Shown: piece by piece, positions 8,787-17,458 of the stretch
Numbering within the stretch: position 1 is the first letter of the stretch
How the letters are laid out: each line of letters starts with the position of its first letter
Assembly: GCA_028278325.1 (NCBI GenBank)
Contig: JANQEO010000213.1
Coordinates: 62,001-126,000 of the forward strand
Origin: Candidatus Binatia bacterium
GTDB lineage: Bacteria; Desulfobacterota; Binatia; UBA1149; JAJCZL01
DNA length: 64,000 bases
Direction of reading: 5' to 3'
Notes under the pieces: generated by a model
Told to the model about the DNA's origin: nothing
What the model saw: the letters and a program-made list of their open reading frames with translations, nothing else
The model's database searches: none
Translations under genes and position numbers: made by a program

Positions 8787-9662
8787 TTACTGACGTTTGC
8801 GCGGCTGCGCCTCGGGCGGCCCCTGGCTGTAGTCGCCGAAGGGACTGTCGCGTTTGGTGACCGCGCTCTTTACCCCCTCGGCCTGCGCCAGCCGTACGAA
8901 GTCTCGGCCCTCCGGAGTGTTGCGCATCACCCCATCGAGAATCGGGCCGAGAACCTGCGTGCTTTGCAGCCCCATGTTGTCGTAGGCCTGATTGACGATG
9001 AGCTTCATCGAGACGAGCTGGGTGAGCGGTATGGCTGCAAGTTTTTCGGCCAGTTCTTGGACACGCTGATCCAGCTCTTCAAGTGGATATGAGAAATTGA
9101 TCAACTCGATGTTCGCGGCTTCCTTGCCGCTGATCCATTCTCCGGTCAGCGCGTAGTATTTGGCTTTCGCTAAGCCGAGGCGGTAGACCCACATCCCCGT
9201 CAGGTGACAGCCCCACACCCGGGAGTAGGGTGTGCCCAAGCGCGCATCATCGGAAGCCACGACCAGGTCGGAACACAACGCGAGCTCGGACCCGCCGCCG
9301 ACACAATAGCCATGCACCTTGGAGATAGTGGGCTTGGAGCCGCGCCACAATCCCATGAAGGTAGTGATATAGCTGGTGAAGTAGTTGGTGACGTAATGGA
9401 CATCGTCGCCGGGGTCGTAGTTTTCTTCTTGGAGGTTCTCGTAGTGCTCGAGGCCGCCCGAAAAATCGAAGCCGCCGCAGAACGCATCACCGGCACCCTC
9501 GAGAACGATGACTTTGACGTTCTTGTCCTGGTTGGCCACCTGAAGTGAGCGATGCAGGGCTTCGATCACGTCCAGCCTGAGGGTGTTGTACTTCTCCGGC
9601 CGATTCAGAGTGATCGTAGCGATCGAGTTCTCGGTGGAATACCTGACTACCTCTTCAGGCAC
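8787..9662 (-). CDS. Enoyl-CoA hydratase/isomerase (crotonase) family protein
   Basis: 291 residues. Crotonase signatures: ITLNRPEKYNTL at 16-27, oxyanion segment GDAFCGGFDFSGG near 57-69, and KVHGYCVGGGSELALCSDLVVAS near 117-139. A long insert (HYENLQEENYDPGDDVHY) and a basic C-terminus (QPRKRQ) set it apart from housekeeping hydratases. Its ATG lies 15 bases after the molybdoenzyme stop with a Shine-Dalgarno GGAGGA, so it is cotranscribed with it. It probably acts on a CoA thioester made in the pathway served by this operon; the substrate is unknown. Confidence 0.86.
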   Translation of the reverse strand: MPEEVVRYSTENSIATITLNRPEKYNTLRLDVIEALHRSLQVANQDKNVKVIVLEGAGDAFCGGFDFSGGLEHYENLQEENYDPGDDVHYVTNYFTSYITTFMGLWRGSKPTISKVHGYCVGGGSELALCSDLVVASDDARLGTPYSRVWGCHLTGMWVYRLGLAKAKYYALTGEWISGKEAANIELINFSYPLEELDQRVQELAEKLAAIPLTQLVSMKLIVNQAYDNMGLQSTQVLGPILDGVMRNTPEGRDFVRLAQAEGVKSAVTKRDSPFGDYSQGPPEAQPRKRQ

Positions 9663-9677
9663 GTGTTCCTCCTTCCG

Positions 9678-12062
9678 CTATGCGGAAACCTGCTCCGGTC
9701 CCAGCCGGGTCAGCTTGACGCGAACGTAGCGGTGATGCGGACAGCCCGAGATGGGATCGCGGTCGGCCGCATCGGTGATCTCGTTGTTGTTCGCGCCCTG
9801 GAGCTCGGTCGGGTTGTCCAGGGTCTTGGCGTACTTGGCGCCGAAACCGTTGGGCATCCACACGAACCCGTCACCGATCTTGCGATCGATGGCCGCGGGT
9901 AGCTCTATGGCGCCACGCCGCGTTTCTATGCGCACGCGATCGCCCTTGGTGATACCCATGCGCTCGGCGTCGCCCGGCGACAGGTTGATCTCGCAATGGG
10001 GGCCGTTGCCCTTTCGCCAGGTGGGATCGCGTTGAATCGTGTTTGCCGTCCAGCGCGTCCGCAGCCCGTTGGACATCACGAACGGATACTCCGGGTCGAA
10101 CACGTGGCCGTGGTCGATGGCGCGTTCGAGTTCCGAGATGATCTGCTCCGGCGCTACCCGCACTCGCTTGTCCTCGTAGCCGATGTAGGCGTCCAGCCCC
10201 TTGTCTTCGGGCAGGCGCGCGATCTCGACACCACCCGGGTTGGCGAGAATGATGCGCATGACTTCCTCGCCGACCTCGAAGGGGCTCTTGTCCGCCCATT
10301 GCTGACCCAGGGCGCGAATGACGTCGGCATGCCGTTCGAGCGCGTTTTGCTGGGCGATCCCCCACACCGAGACAAGGCCCGGCGCCGGGAAGTGGTGCCC
10401 GATGCCGCGGTAGAGCCAGAACAGCACTTGAGCCTTGGGGTCGATCCCCTCCGGCGCTCCTTCCTGGGCTTTCCCCATCGCAGCCATCATGAACGCCGTG
10501 CGGGCCTCCGCCGTCTCGGGCTTGCCGATCTCCGCGACGTCTTCGGGAAGCGGCTTCACGAACCCCGCCGCTTCGACGATGCGCGTGTAGATCTCGGCTT
10601 CCGGTAGGGCATCCGGCGGACCGGGGATCACCGGTGGCCTCAGCTGAACGTCTATGTTCAAGTGCCGCTTGGGAAACAGCGCCATCTCCCATTTCTCGTA
10701 CCCAACGGGTGAGGGAAGCACGTAGTCGGCTTCGCGGGCCGTTTCGGTCATGGCCGGTTCGATCACGACCGATAGGTCCAGCTTCTTGAACGCATCACGC
10801 CAAGCGTTGGTGTCGGAGAAGCTGAGAAAAGGATTCGATCCTTCAACAACAACGGCGCGTATGCGTTCCGGGTGATCCACCATCACCTCTTCGGGAAACA
10901 GAGTCGGCGAGAACATCGCGAAGTCCCCGAGCGCGCGGATGGCTTGGATCCCGGAGGCCAGTGCGCGGAACGGTTCTTTGTGACGGCCGGGACTCAGGGC
11001 CGGCGGTGTGGCGGTCTCCAAGAAGCCCGCTCCGCCCTCTCGCCCCATGTTGCCGGTCAGCACCACGTTGAGTCTGATCAGATAGGACAACAGCGTGGAG
11101 TACGGTGTCATCTCCAGCCCGAGATCGAAGAAGATACCGGCGCCTTCCGCCCCGGCGAACTCCGATGTCGTCGTGAGGATGTCGTCGGTCTCGAGCCCGG
11201 CGCGCTCCGCCATCTCGTCGATGTTCACGCGCGAGAGCACGTCGCGCAGCTCGTTGAACCCTTCGGTGTTGTCGCGCACGAACTCGACGTCGTAGAGTTC
11301 GTTTTGTACCAAAGCGGCCGCCATTCCGGTGAGGAAGAAGACGTCACCGCCCGGCTTGATCCGCAGATGTACATCGGCGCCACGGGTAGTTTCGGTCTCG
11401 CGCGGATCGGCGACGACGACTTTGCAGTCCTCGCGCTTGGTCAAAGCCTTGAAGGTCTCCGTCGGCTTGCGCCCCCTGTTGCTGATGCGTGGGTTGGTAC
11501 CCATTACCAGCAGGTAGCGCGCGTTTTCGGTATCCGGGTGGTAGAAAAGCGTCGGCGAGCAATCGAACATCCAGTGATCGATCAGGTGGTGCTGATGCTT
11601 CTCTTGGGCGTAGGCGTTGAACCATGCCCGTGAGCCCGTGGCACGAAGGAAGGAAGTTCCGTAGGCGGCATCGAGGTGATTGGCCTGTCCGCCGATGCCT
11701 ACCAGCGAGATGGCTCGCGCACCGTGTTGGTCGCGAATCTCGCGAAGCTTCGAGCTGATCTCGGTGATCGCGGTATCCCAGTCGATCTCTTCGTAGCTGC
11801 CGTCCGATCGCCGGCGCAGCGGCTTGGTAACGCGCTGGTCGTGATGCGCGTACTTGTCGCAGGTGACCGCCTTGTTGCAGATGTAGCCTTCGGTGATCGG
11901 GTTGGTGTCGTCGGCGCGTATTTCCACGATCTGTCCGTCCGCCACGTCGACACGGATGCCGCAGTTGTGGCTGCAGAGGACACAGACGGTTTGCAGATCT
12001 TTTCCATCGAGGGGGATAGGCGTTTTGGAGACGGACGGATGAACTTCCTGGCTAGCGGCCAT
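9678..12062 (-). CDS. Molybdopterin-dependent oxidoreductase (MopB/DMSO reductase superfamily)
   Basis: 794 residues. An N-terminal [4Fe-4S] site is complete: Cys27-x2-Cys30-x3-Cys34-x27-Cys62. The catalytic core runs from about 75 to 600 and a MoCo dinucleotide-binding C-terminal barrel (RWTANTIQRDPTW, HCEINLSPGDAERMGI, GDRVRIETRRG) from about 665 to 790. There is no Tat signal, so it is cytoplasmic. In the region where formate dehydrogenases carry Sec/Cys and DMSO reductases Ser, this protein reads NAYAQEKHQH (149-158); by my hand alignment Glu154 falls on the metal-ligand position. No electron-transfer subunit is adjacent. The neighbours (hydratase, hydrolase, MarR) suggest a catabolic role. 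The reaction cannot be assigned. Confidence 0.85.
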   Translation of the reverse strand: MAASQEVHPSVSKTPIPLDGKDLQTVCVLCSHNCGIRVDVADGQIVEIRADDTNPITEGYICNKAVTCDKYAHHDQRVTKPLRRRSDGSYEEIDWDTAITEISSKLREIRDQHGARAISLVGIGGQANHLDAAYGTSFLRATGSRAWFNAYAQEKHQHHLIDHWMFDCSPTLFYHPDTENARYLLVMGTNPRISNRGRKPTETFKALTKREDCKVVVADPRETETTRGADVHLRIKPGGDVFFLTGMAAALVQNELYDVEFVRDNTEGFNELRDVLSRVNIDEMAERAGLETDDILTTTSEFAGAEGAGIFFDLGLEMTPYSTLLSYLIRLNVVLTGNMGREGGAGFLETATPPALSPGRHKEPFRALASGIQAIRALGDFAMFSPTLFPEEVMVDHPERIRAVVVEGSNPFLSFSDTNAWRDAFKKLDLSVVIEPAMTETAREADYVLPSPVGYEKWEMALFPKRHLNIDVQLRPPVIPGPPDALPEAEIYTRIVEAAGFVKPLPEDVAEIGKPETAEARTAFMMAAMGKAQEGAPEGIDPKAQVLFWLYRGIGHHFPAPGLVSVWGIAQQNALERHADVIRALGQQWADKSPFEVGEEVMRIILANPGGVEIARLPEDKGLDAYIGYEDKRVRVAPEQIISELERAIDHGHVFDPEYPFVMSNGLRTRWTANTIQRDPTWRKGNGPHCEINLSPGDAERMGITKGDRVRIETRRGAIELPAAIDRKIGDGFVWMPNGFGAKYAKTLDNPTELQGANNNEITDAADRDPISGCPHHRYVRVKLTRLGPEQVSA

Positions 12063-12084
12063 TGTGTTTTCCTCCTATCGCGAC

Positions 12085-12516
12085 TCAGACGTCGCGTAAC
12101 TCTTCGGTAACCGCCGTCATGTCGGCGATCATGCGCTCGAACCGGTCGGTACCGAGCCGTTGCTCCAGGTCTTCCTGGACGCCTTTCCACAAGCCGTAAC
12201 ACTCGGCGAGTTTGCTCTCCCCTGCGGGTGTCAGTTCCAACTCACGCGCGCGACGATCCGCACCGGGACGCGACGCGAGCAAGTCGAGGTCGAACAGCGG
12301 CGCCAGCGTGCGTGTCATGGTGCTGGCATCGAGGCCCAGGTCGGCGGCCAGGTTCTTGATGGTCGTCGAGCCTCGCGCCTTGACTGCCACCAGGATCGCG
12401 GCCTGGGTCATGCGTAGTCCCGACGGCTCCAGCGCGCTGTCGTATAGGTCGGTAATGGCGCGCGCAGCGCGCCGGGCGTTGAAGCAGGCGCAGGGGGAAA
12501 GGGGCAGGGCGGCCAT
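12085..12516 (-). CDS. MarR-family transcriptional regulator
   Basis: 143 residues with the MarR winged helix: helix-turn-helix TTIKNLAADLGLDASTMTRTLAPL at about 51-74 and wing RPGADRRARELELTPAGE at about 83-100, followed by dimerisation helices. An N-terminal Cys pair (SPCACFNARRAARA) could be ligand or redox sensitive. It heads the minus-strand block with the molybdoenzyme 22 bases downstream. Its own promoter and a perfect palindrome lie directly against its start codon, so autoregulation of the whole operon is likely. No Shine-Dalgarno is visible, consistent with a leaderless mRNA. Confidence 0.87.
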   Translation of the reverse strand: MAALPLSPCACFNARRAARAITDLYDSALEPSGLRMTQAAILVAVKARGSTTIKNLAADLGLDASTMTRTLAPLFDLDLLASRPGADRRARELELTPAGESKLAECYGLWKGVQEDLEQRLGTDRFERMIADMTAVTEELRDV

Positions 12517-12520
12517 GACG

Positions 12521-12553
12521 CTTGTATGTACAAGTGTTTTTGGGCTGGGTCAA
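12521..12553 (-). promoter_or_regulatory. marR operon promoter with overlapping palindromic operator
   Basis: On the minus strand there is a -35 TTGACC (12548-12553), a 17-base spacer and a -10 TACATA (12525-12530). The -10 lies inside the palindrome CTTGTA-CA-TACAAG (12521-12534). The predicted transcription start falls within about two bases of the ATG at 12516, implying a leaderless transcript. A repressor bound to the palindrome would block the -10, the classic MarR arrangement. Confidence 0.6.
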
Positions 12554-12699
12554 GTAGGCTTCTTCGCGAGCGCCCTCGAGCCCCTGAGGGGTGCGCTGAA
12601 GGCTGCAAGCCTGCGCCTCTCCTTGCTTCTAGGCTTGCGAGGCTACAGCCTGATGCGGACCGATCCTGAGGGGCGGGCCGGTCACTCAGGAGGAAAGCC

Positions 12700-13644
12700 A
12701 TGGCTTGGAGTACGTCGGACATCCCGGATCAGCATGGAAGGGTAGCGGTAGTCACCGGTGCCAATGGCGGGTTGGGCCTGGAAACCGCGAGAGCCCTTGC
12801 CGCCGCAGGTGCCCGTGTGGTCATGGCCGCACGCGACCAGGACAAGGTCGCCAAGGCCGAGGCCGATATACGTGCCGGTATCACCGATGCACAGCTGGAG
12901 ATCGTGCCCTTGGACCTCGGTTCGTTGGCATCCGTCCGTCGTGCAGCCGACAGTATTCTCGAGAAGCACGGGGTCGTTGACATACTCGTCGACAATGCAG
13001 GCGTCATGGCCGTCCCCGAGCGTCGCACCGAGGACGGCTTCGAGATGCAGTTCGGAGTCAACCATCTCGGACACTTTGCGCTTACGGCTCATCTGCTCGG
13101 AGCGCTGCTGCGCGCCGATGCCGCCAGGGTCGTATCCGTGAGCAGCACGGCTCACCACCTGGGTTTCGCCGTCAACCCCGCCAATCCTCATCTCGAGGGA
13201 AAGTACGGACCGTGGAAGGCATACGGTCAGTCGAAGCTGGCGAATTTCCATTTCGCGATCGGGTTGAACCAACGCTTCGAGGCGGCCGGTGTCAATGCGC
13301 GCAGCCTCGTTGCCCACCCGGGCCTGTCGAATACGGAGCTGCAGGCGGTGAGCGTTCGCGAGTCCCAAGGCGGAGCAACGCAGAAGTTCTTCCATGTCCT
13401 CGCGGGTCGTACCGGGATGACGCCTGCGCAGGGTGCGCTGTCTCAACTCCGTGCAGCTACGGATCCTTCGGCCAAGGGCGGAGAGTTCTACGGGCCGTTG
13501 TTCGTCAACAACGGCCCGCCGGTCCGTAAACCGATCTTTCGCCGGATCGGGATGGCGCGCGCGATCGAGAAGTTGTGGCTGGTCTCGGAACGAGAGACCG
13601 GTATCAAGCTCGATGTTGCTGCTGCCGGCAGGGCCGCGGCTTAG
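12700..13644 (+). CDS. Short-chain dehydrogenase/reductase, retinol-dehydrogenase-like
   Basis: 314 residues, preceded by an excellent Shine-Dalgarno (AGGAGG, 12690-12695). SDR signatures are complete: cofactor motif TGANGGLG at about 20-27, DNAGVM, the catalytic serine in VSVSSTAHH and the YGQSK (YxxxK) pair in PWKAYGQSKLANFHFA. The long C-terminal part and the HLGHFALTAHLLG segment match the RDH/WW-oxidoreductase-like branch common in environmental proteobacteria. Probably an NAD(P)H-dependent reduction of a carbonyl compound; the substrate is unknown. The gene is monocistronic, divergent from the MarR block. Confidence 0.85.
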   Translation: MAWSTSDIPDQHGRVAVVTGANGGLGLETARALAAAGARVVMAARDQDKVAKAEADIRAGITDAQLEIVPLDLGSLASVRRAADSILEKHGVVDILVDNAGVMAVPERRTEDGFEMQFGVNHLGHFALTAHLLGALLRADAARVVSVSSTAHHLGFAVNPANPHLEGKYGPWKAYGQSKLANFHFAIGLNQRFEAAGVNARSLVAHPGLSNTELQAVSVRESQGGATQKFFHVLAGRTGMTPAQGALSQLRAATDPSAKGGEFYGPLFVNNGPPVRKPIFRRIGMARAIEKLWLVSERETGIKLDVAAAGRAAA

Positions 13645-13668
13645 CCGCGCAACCGGGGTAGGCGCCGA

Positions 13669-14412
13669 CTACCAGTTCTCCACCCACGGGCGTAGGTCGA
13701 TCTCATGCGTCCAAGCGCTGCGCGGCTGAACGTGTAGGGTCCAGTAGTTCTCGGCGATCGCGTCGGGCTTGAGTAAACCGTCCTCACCCAGCGCGCCCTT
13801 GAGATAGGGCAGCAGGGTGTTGATGCGGTTGCCGTCGACGGCGCCGTCGATGACCACGTGAGCCACGTGCAGTCCTTGAGGCCCGAACTCCCTGGCACAC
13901 GACTGGGCCAACGCCCTGAGGGCGGCTTTGCCTTGGGCGAAACCGCCGAAGTTGGCCTTGCCGCGCATCGATCCCGACGCACCGGTGAAGATTATCGTGC
14001 CGCGTCCTCGCGGGAGCATGGCTTCGACAGCGGCTTTGGAAAAGACGAAGCCGGCCAGGGCGTTGACCTGCCACATCTCGGTTAGAAACTCGGGGTCCAT
14101 CTCCAGGTAGGGCTTGGGCCAGTTGCCACCCGCATTGAAGACGGCAACCTCCAGAGGCGACGCCTCTCGGTTACAGGAGCTGACGAGCTCGCGGATTCTT
14201 CGTTCGTCGAGAACGTCGCCGACTTCAGCTTTGGCCGAAGGATTGATGTCCTTGAGAGTCTCGAGTGCTGTAGCGATCTTGGCCTCGTTGCGGCCGAAGA
14301 TCGTTACCTCGAAACCTTCATGCGCGAAACGGCGGGCAACGGCTGCGCCTACACCGTCCTTGTGCCCGACACCGACGACGAGCGCCGACTTTCCAACTGT
14401 GTCTTGTGCCAC
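13669..14412 (-). CDS. SDR-family protein with Phe in place of the catalytic Tyr
   Basis: 247 residues. The Rossmann motif is modified to VVGVGHKDGVGAAVA (TGxxxGIG replaced by GVGHKDGVG), and the usual YxxxK reads FAQGK in the segment SMRGKANFGGFAQGKAALRAL. The serine of the triad is present (FTGASGSM). The degenerate catalytic residues suggest either a divergent SDR subgroup or a non-classical or inactive enzyme. The C-terminus (SAWTHEIDLRPWVENW) is typical of SDR proteins annotated only as family members. Convergent with the preceding SDR; 24 bases separate the stops. Confidence 0.8.
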   Translation of the reverse strand: MAQDTVGKSALVVGVGHKDGVGAAVARRFAHEGFEVTIFGRNEAKIATALETLKDINPSAKAEVGDVLDERRIRELVSSCNREASPLEVAVFNAGGNWPKPYLEMDPEFLTEMWQVNALAGFVFSKAAVEAMLPRGRGTIIFTGASGSMRGKANFGGFAQGKAALRALAQSCAREFGPQGLHVAHVVIDGAVDGNRINTLLPYLKGALGEDGLLKPDAIAENYWTLHVQPRSAWTHEIDLRPWVENW

Positions 14413-14510
14413 GCTGACCTCCTACGCCTACGGAACCGTATACAGATGTCCGGGGTGTTTCCAGGGGCTCCCACGTTATCGCTAGTCGAAGGGTTCTCGG
14501 CTAGAAGAGC

Positions 14511-15701
14511 ATGGAAGTGGCCTCACAGAGTAGACGACGGCGTTCGAGCGAAGGTGGCGCTCGTGACGAGAAGGCGGGCAAGCAGGAACCCGACACACAC
14601 TTTTTCGCTACCGCCGCCAAGGGCACCGAAGGCGTACTACGTGACGAATTGCGTAGGCTTCGTATGCCCAAGGTTCAGGCTGCGCGTGGAGGCGTGGGGT
14701 TTGCCGGAGGTCCGGAGCATGCGATGAGGGCATGCCTTCGCAGTCGGATTGCTCTGCGAGTACTCGAAAAGGTCGCGTTGTTTCCCGCGCACGATTCCGC
14801 TTCGTTGTACGAGGGAGCATCACAGGTCGATTGGCTTCGCTGGGTCGACGGTTCCGGAACGGTAGCGGTGACCGCAAGTGAGAAAGCGTCGGCGTTCACC
14901 CATACGGGATTCATCGCTCAACGAATCAAGGATGCGGTCGTGGATCGCTTGCGCCGGGAGACGGGTGCCAGGCCGGATGTCGACCGCGACGATCCGGATC
15001 TGCATATAGTTGTGCGCGTTACCCACGACACTGCGGAGTTGTTCGTCGACTTCGCGGGTGAGCCTTTGTCACGCCGGGGTTATCGGACCGACGCAGGGGC
15101 CGCGCCGTTGCGCGAAACACTGGCTGCGGCGATCCTGGAGTTGAGCGGTTTCGCACCGGGCAGACCGGTGCTCGACCCCATGTGCGGCTCAGGGACTTTC
15201 CCGATCGAGGCTGCGATGTGGGCACAGGGGCTGTCTCCCGGCGGCCGCCGAGGGTTCGGTTTCCAGAGGTGGCGGTGTTTCGGCGTCGAGGCGCACGCTC
15301 TCTGGGAGACCGAACGCGAGCGCGCCCGGCGTTTCGCGGAGCCGATACCTACGAGCGTCAGGGGCAGCGATCGCGACCCCGACATGATTCGCATCGCGCG
15401 GGCCAATGCCGAACGAGCAGGCGTCGTGGTGGAGTTCGAGCAGCGTAGCTTGGCCGAACTGCGTCGTCCTCAACCGGAAACGCTGTTCGTGCTGAACCCG
15501 CCCTACGGCAAACGCCTCGAACAGGATAGTCACTCCCGCTCCGAACTCGTCGGCTTTCTCGATCGTGCCGCAGGCTACACGGTCTCTATTCTGAGCGCCG
15601 ACCTTCGGCTTCCGCGCACGCTCGGCCGCCGTGCCGACGCCGAACACACTCTCTACAACGGCAACGTCGAGTGTCGTCTGTTCCGATGGAATCCTCGTTG
15701 A
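14511..15701 (+). CDS. THUMP-domain class I RNA (23S rRNA-type) methyltransferase, RlmL-N/Trm14-like
   Basis: 396 residues. A THUMP RNA-binding region covers about 30-190 (FFATAAKGTEGVLRDELRRL at the start, HTGFIAQRIKDAVVDRL, LFVDFAGEPLSRRGYR). A SAM-binding UPF0020 domain follows, with DPMCGSGTFPIEAA (motif I) and NPPYGKRLE (motif IV, the N2-guanine methylase signature). This architecture corresponds to the N-terminal half of RlmL (m2G2445 of 23S rRNA) and to tRNA m2G methylases. A basic N-terminal tail (SRRRRSSEGG) may aid RNA contact. The C-terminal coding end overlaps an unsupported upstream extension of the next gene. Confidence 0.87.
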   Translation: MEVASQSRRRRSSEGGARDEKAGKQEPDTHFFATAAKGTEGVLRDELRRLRMPKVQAARGGVGFAGGPEHAMRACLRSRIALRVLEKVALFPAHDSASLYEGASQVDWLRWVDGSGTVAVTASEKASAFTHTGFIAQRIKDAVVDRLRRETGARPDVDRDDPDLHIVVRVTHDTAELFVDFAGEPLSRRGYRTDAGAAPLRETLAAAILELSGFAPGRPVLDPMCGSGTFPIEAAMWAQGLSPGGRRGFGFQRWRCFGVEAHALWETERERARRFAEPIPTSVRGSDRDPDMIRIARANAERAGVVVEFEQRSLAELRRPQPETLFVLNPPYGKRLEQDSHSRSELVGFLDRAAGYTVSILSADLRLPRTLGRRADAEHTLYNGNVECRLFRWNPR

Positions 15702-15750
15702 GGTTTCGAGCGTTGGCATACTCGTCGGCCCGGTGTCATACAGACCGATC

Positions 15751-16464
15751 ATGCATACGCTGACGCTATACCAGTTCGAGCTTTGCCCTTTTTGCCACAA
15801 GGTGAAGGCGGCCGCCGATATCAAAGGCCTGGTCTACGAGAAAGTCGACGTGAACCCCTACACCAAGGCGGAGCTCCCCGAGCTTCCTGAGGGCACGCCG
15901 CGCAAGGTGCCGGTCGTGCAGTACGACGGCCATACGGTGCAGGACTCTACGGCAATCCTGGATTTCATAGAGGAGCGGTTCGGCGACACCACCCCGTTGC
16001 TACCGAAAGACGACCGGTTACGGAGCAAGGTGCGTGAGATCGAGGCCTGGGTTGATGACGACCTCGCGCAGGTCTTGCCGACGGTGATCTACGGAACCTG
16101 GGGCGAGGCCGTCAAGGCCGCCCAGGTCACGGCGCGAACATCGAACTTCGGGCCGATGCAGAATCTGATGGTTCGTGCCGGGGGCTCCCTAATCATGCAC
16201 CAGGTCGCAAAGCGCATCGTCAAGCGCCGCGGCGGTGGTGATCCCCACGCTATGCTCGCGGCCGAGCTGGATAAGTTGGAGGCCTGGATCGGCGAAGACG
16301 ATTTCGTCGCCGGGTCTGAAGTGTCGCTCGGCGACGCCGCGGCGCACGGAGCCTTGACCTGCATCAAAGACTTTCCGGCTCACGCTGAGGCCATGCAGCG
16401 TCCGCGCTTGGCGGCTTGGTACTCTCGTGTGCAAGCGCTGCGCGACGCTAATCGCGCGAACTAG
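15751..16464 (+). CDS. Glutathione S-transferase-like protein with CPFC thioredoxin-fold N-terminus
   Basis: 237 residues from ATG 15751; the frame is open further upstream but that part overlaps the methyltransferase and lacks homology. The N-terminal thioredoxin fold carries a glutaredoxin-like LYQFELCPFCHKVK at about 5-18, a cis-Pro RKVPVV and a GST binding motif DSTAILDFIEERF. The C-terminal helical domain includes FVAGSEVSLGDAAAHGAL. The CPFC site resembles microsomal prostaglandin E synthase-2-type and omega-type GSTs, which do thiol-transfer rather than classic conjugation. Probably cytosolic. tRNA-Ser lies just downstream on the other strand. Confidence 0.82.
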   Translation: MHTLTLYQFELCPFCHKVKAAADIKGLVYEKVDVNPYTKAELPELPEGTPRKVPVVQYDGHTVQDSTAILDFIEERFGDTTPLLPKDDRLRSKVREIEAWVDDDLAQVLPTVIYGTWGEAVKAAQVTARTSNFGPMQNLMVRAGGSLIMHQVAKRIVKRRGGGDPHAMLAAELDKLEAWIGEDDFVAGSEVSLGDAAAHGALTCIKDFPAHAEAMQRPRLAAWYSRVQALRDANRAN

Positions 16465-16511
16465 CGAGAGACACGAGCTAACTCAGGCGTATTGAATATC
16501 GCTGTTTGAAA

Positions 16512-16601
<90 letters not shown>

Positions 16602-16697
16602 GTTCCGATGAATGTAGTGACGCAGGCTAACGTTAGCGCGCCCAGCTTTCAATGCCCGAGCTTCGACTCATGAGGCCGCTTCTGGCACAAGGGCCGG

Positions 16698-17387
16698 ATG
16701 AGAGTTCTCGCGTGTTTAATCGTTGTTGCCGCCCTCGGTGCCGGACCGCTTCCGGCCCACGCCCAGACTTGCGGTGACGCCGACAATTCCGGGGACGTCA
16801 GCGCCAACGACGCCCTGATCACGCTGGTGACCGGGGTCGGTGCCGGCAACTGCCCTGAGTGCCTTTGCGATGTCGACAGTTCCGGTGTCATCAACGCCAG
16901 CGATGGTCTGTTCGTGCTGCAGTTCGGCGTCGGCCAACCTATCGTGCTCAACTGTATCGCGTGTCCTACCACGACCACCACGATGAATACCACCACGACC
17001 ACAAGCTCAACGACCACCACCACGATGCTGCCTTGCATGCCCAAGAGTCTCACGGGTGATTGGAACCTGCGCGTCGAGCTGCTGGAGGACAACTGTGACC
17101 CTCTGGGTCCGGTGGTAAACGTCCCGGTGGAGCTTGCCGAAGACGCCGGCGGTAATGTAACGATCGTGAGCCCCCCGCTCGACTTCAACGACTTCATGAT
17201 GGTGCGTACCGACTGCACGGTCTCGATCTCCTTCAACGAGGACGAAGACAACGGTACGACCTTTTACACAGGTACGTTCGACCTCGGGCCCGACGGGGAC
17301 AGCTTCGCGGGTGATCTGGACTGGGAATACATAGAACCCGGTTTTAGTTGTGACGGCGTGGAGCGCTGGGAGGGAACCCGGCAATAA
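16698..17387 (+). CDS. Secreted protein with dockerin-like repeats and Thr-rich linker
   Basis: 229 residues. Sec signal peptide at 1-22 (cleavage after AHA). The first mature part, about 60 residues, is a pair of dockerin-like EF-hand-type loops, CGDADNSGDVSANDAL and CDVDSSGVINASDGL, ending in the phrase VGQPIVLNC. A Thr-rich, low-complexity linker coded at about 16968-17030 follows. The C-terminal domain of about 115 residues (LTGDWNLRVELLEDNCDPLG to GVERWEGTRQ) looks like an all-beta secreted domain I do not recognise. The dockerin-like cassette recurs at the C-termini of the products at 44518 and 51581. Probably surface-exposed or extracellular. Confidence 0.72.
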   Translation: MRVLACLIVVAALGAGPLPAHAQTCGDADNSGDVSANDALITLVTGVGAGNCPECLCDVDSSGVINASDGLFVLQFGVGQPIVLNCIACPTTTTTMNTTTTTSSTTTTTMLPCMPKSLTGDWNLRVELLEDNCDPLGPVVNVPVELAEDAGGNVTIVSPPLDFNDFMMVRTDCTVSISFNEDEDNGTTFYTGTFDLGPDGDSFAGDLDWEYIEPGFSCDGVERWEGTRQ

Positions 17388-17434
17388 CTCGGCCTTGGCG
17401 GGGTATCGCGGCGTCCGCGAGGGCCTTGCGGGTG

Positions 17435-17458
17435 CGAGCAGGCGGTGATAGCTGCTCG
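17435..17458 (+). other. Hairpin in the dnaX leader
   Basis: CGAGCAG (17435-17441) and CTGCTCG (17452-17458) form a 7-bp perfect inverted repeat around a 10-base loop, 25 bases before the dnaX ATG. A second small repeat, CGCGG-CGT-CCGCG, lies at 17407-17419. These could terminate upstream transcription or structure the leader. No signal-recognition-particle RNA consensus is present here. Confidence 0.35.

Noticed and set aside
16968-17030. ACC/ACG-rich stretch resembling a tandem DNA repeat
   Set aside because: It encodes a Thr-rich linker of a secreted protein; period is irregular and in frame.
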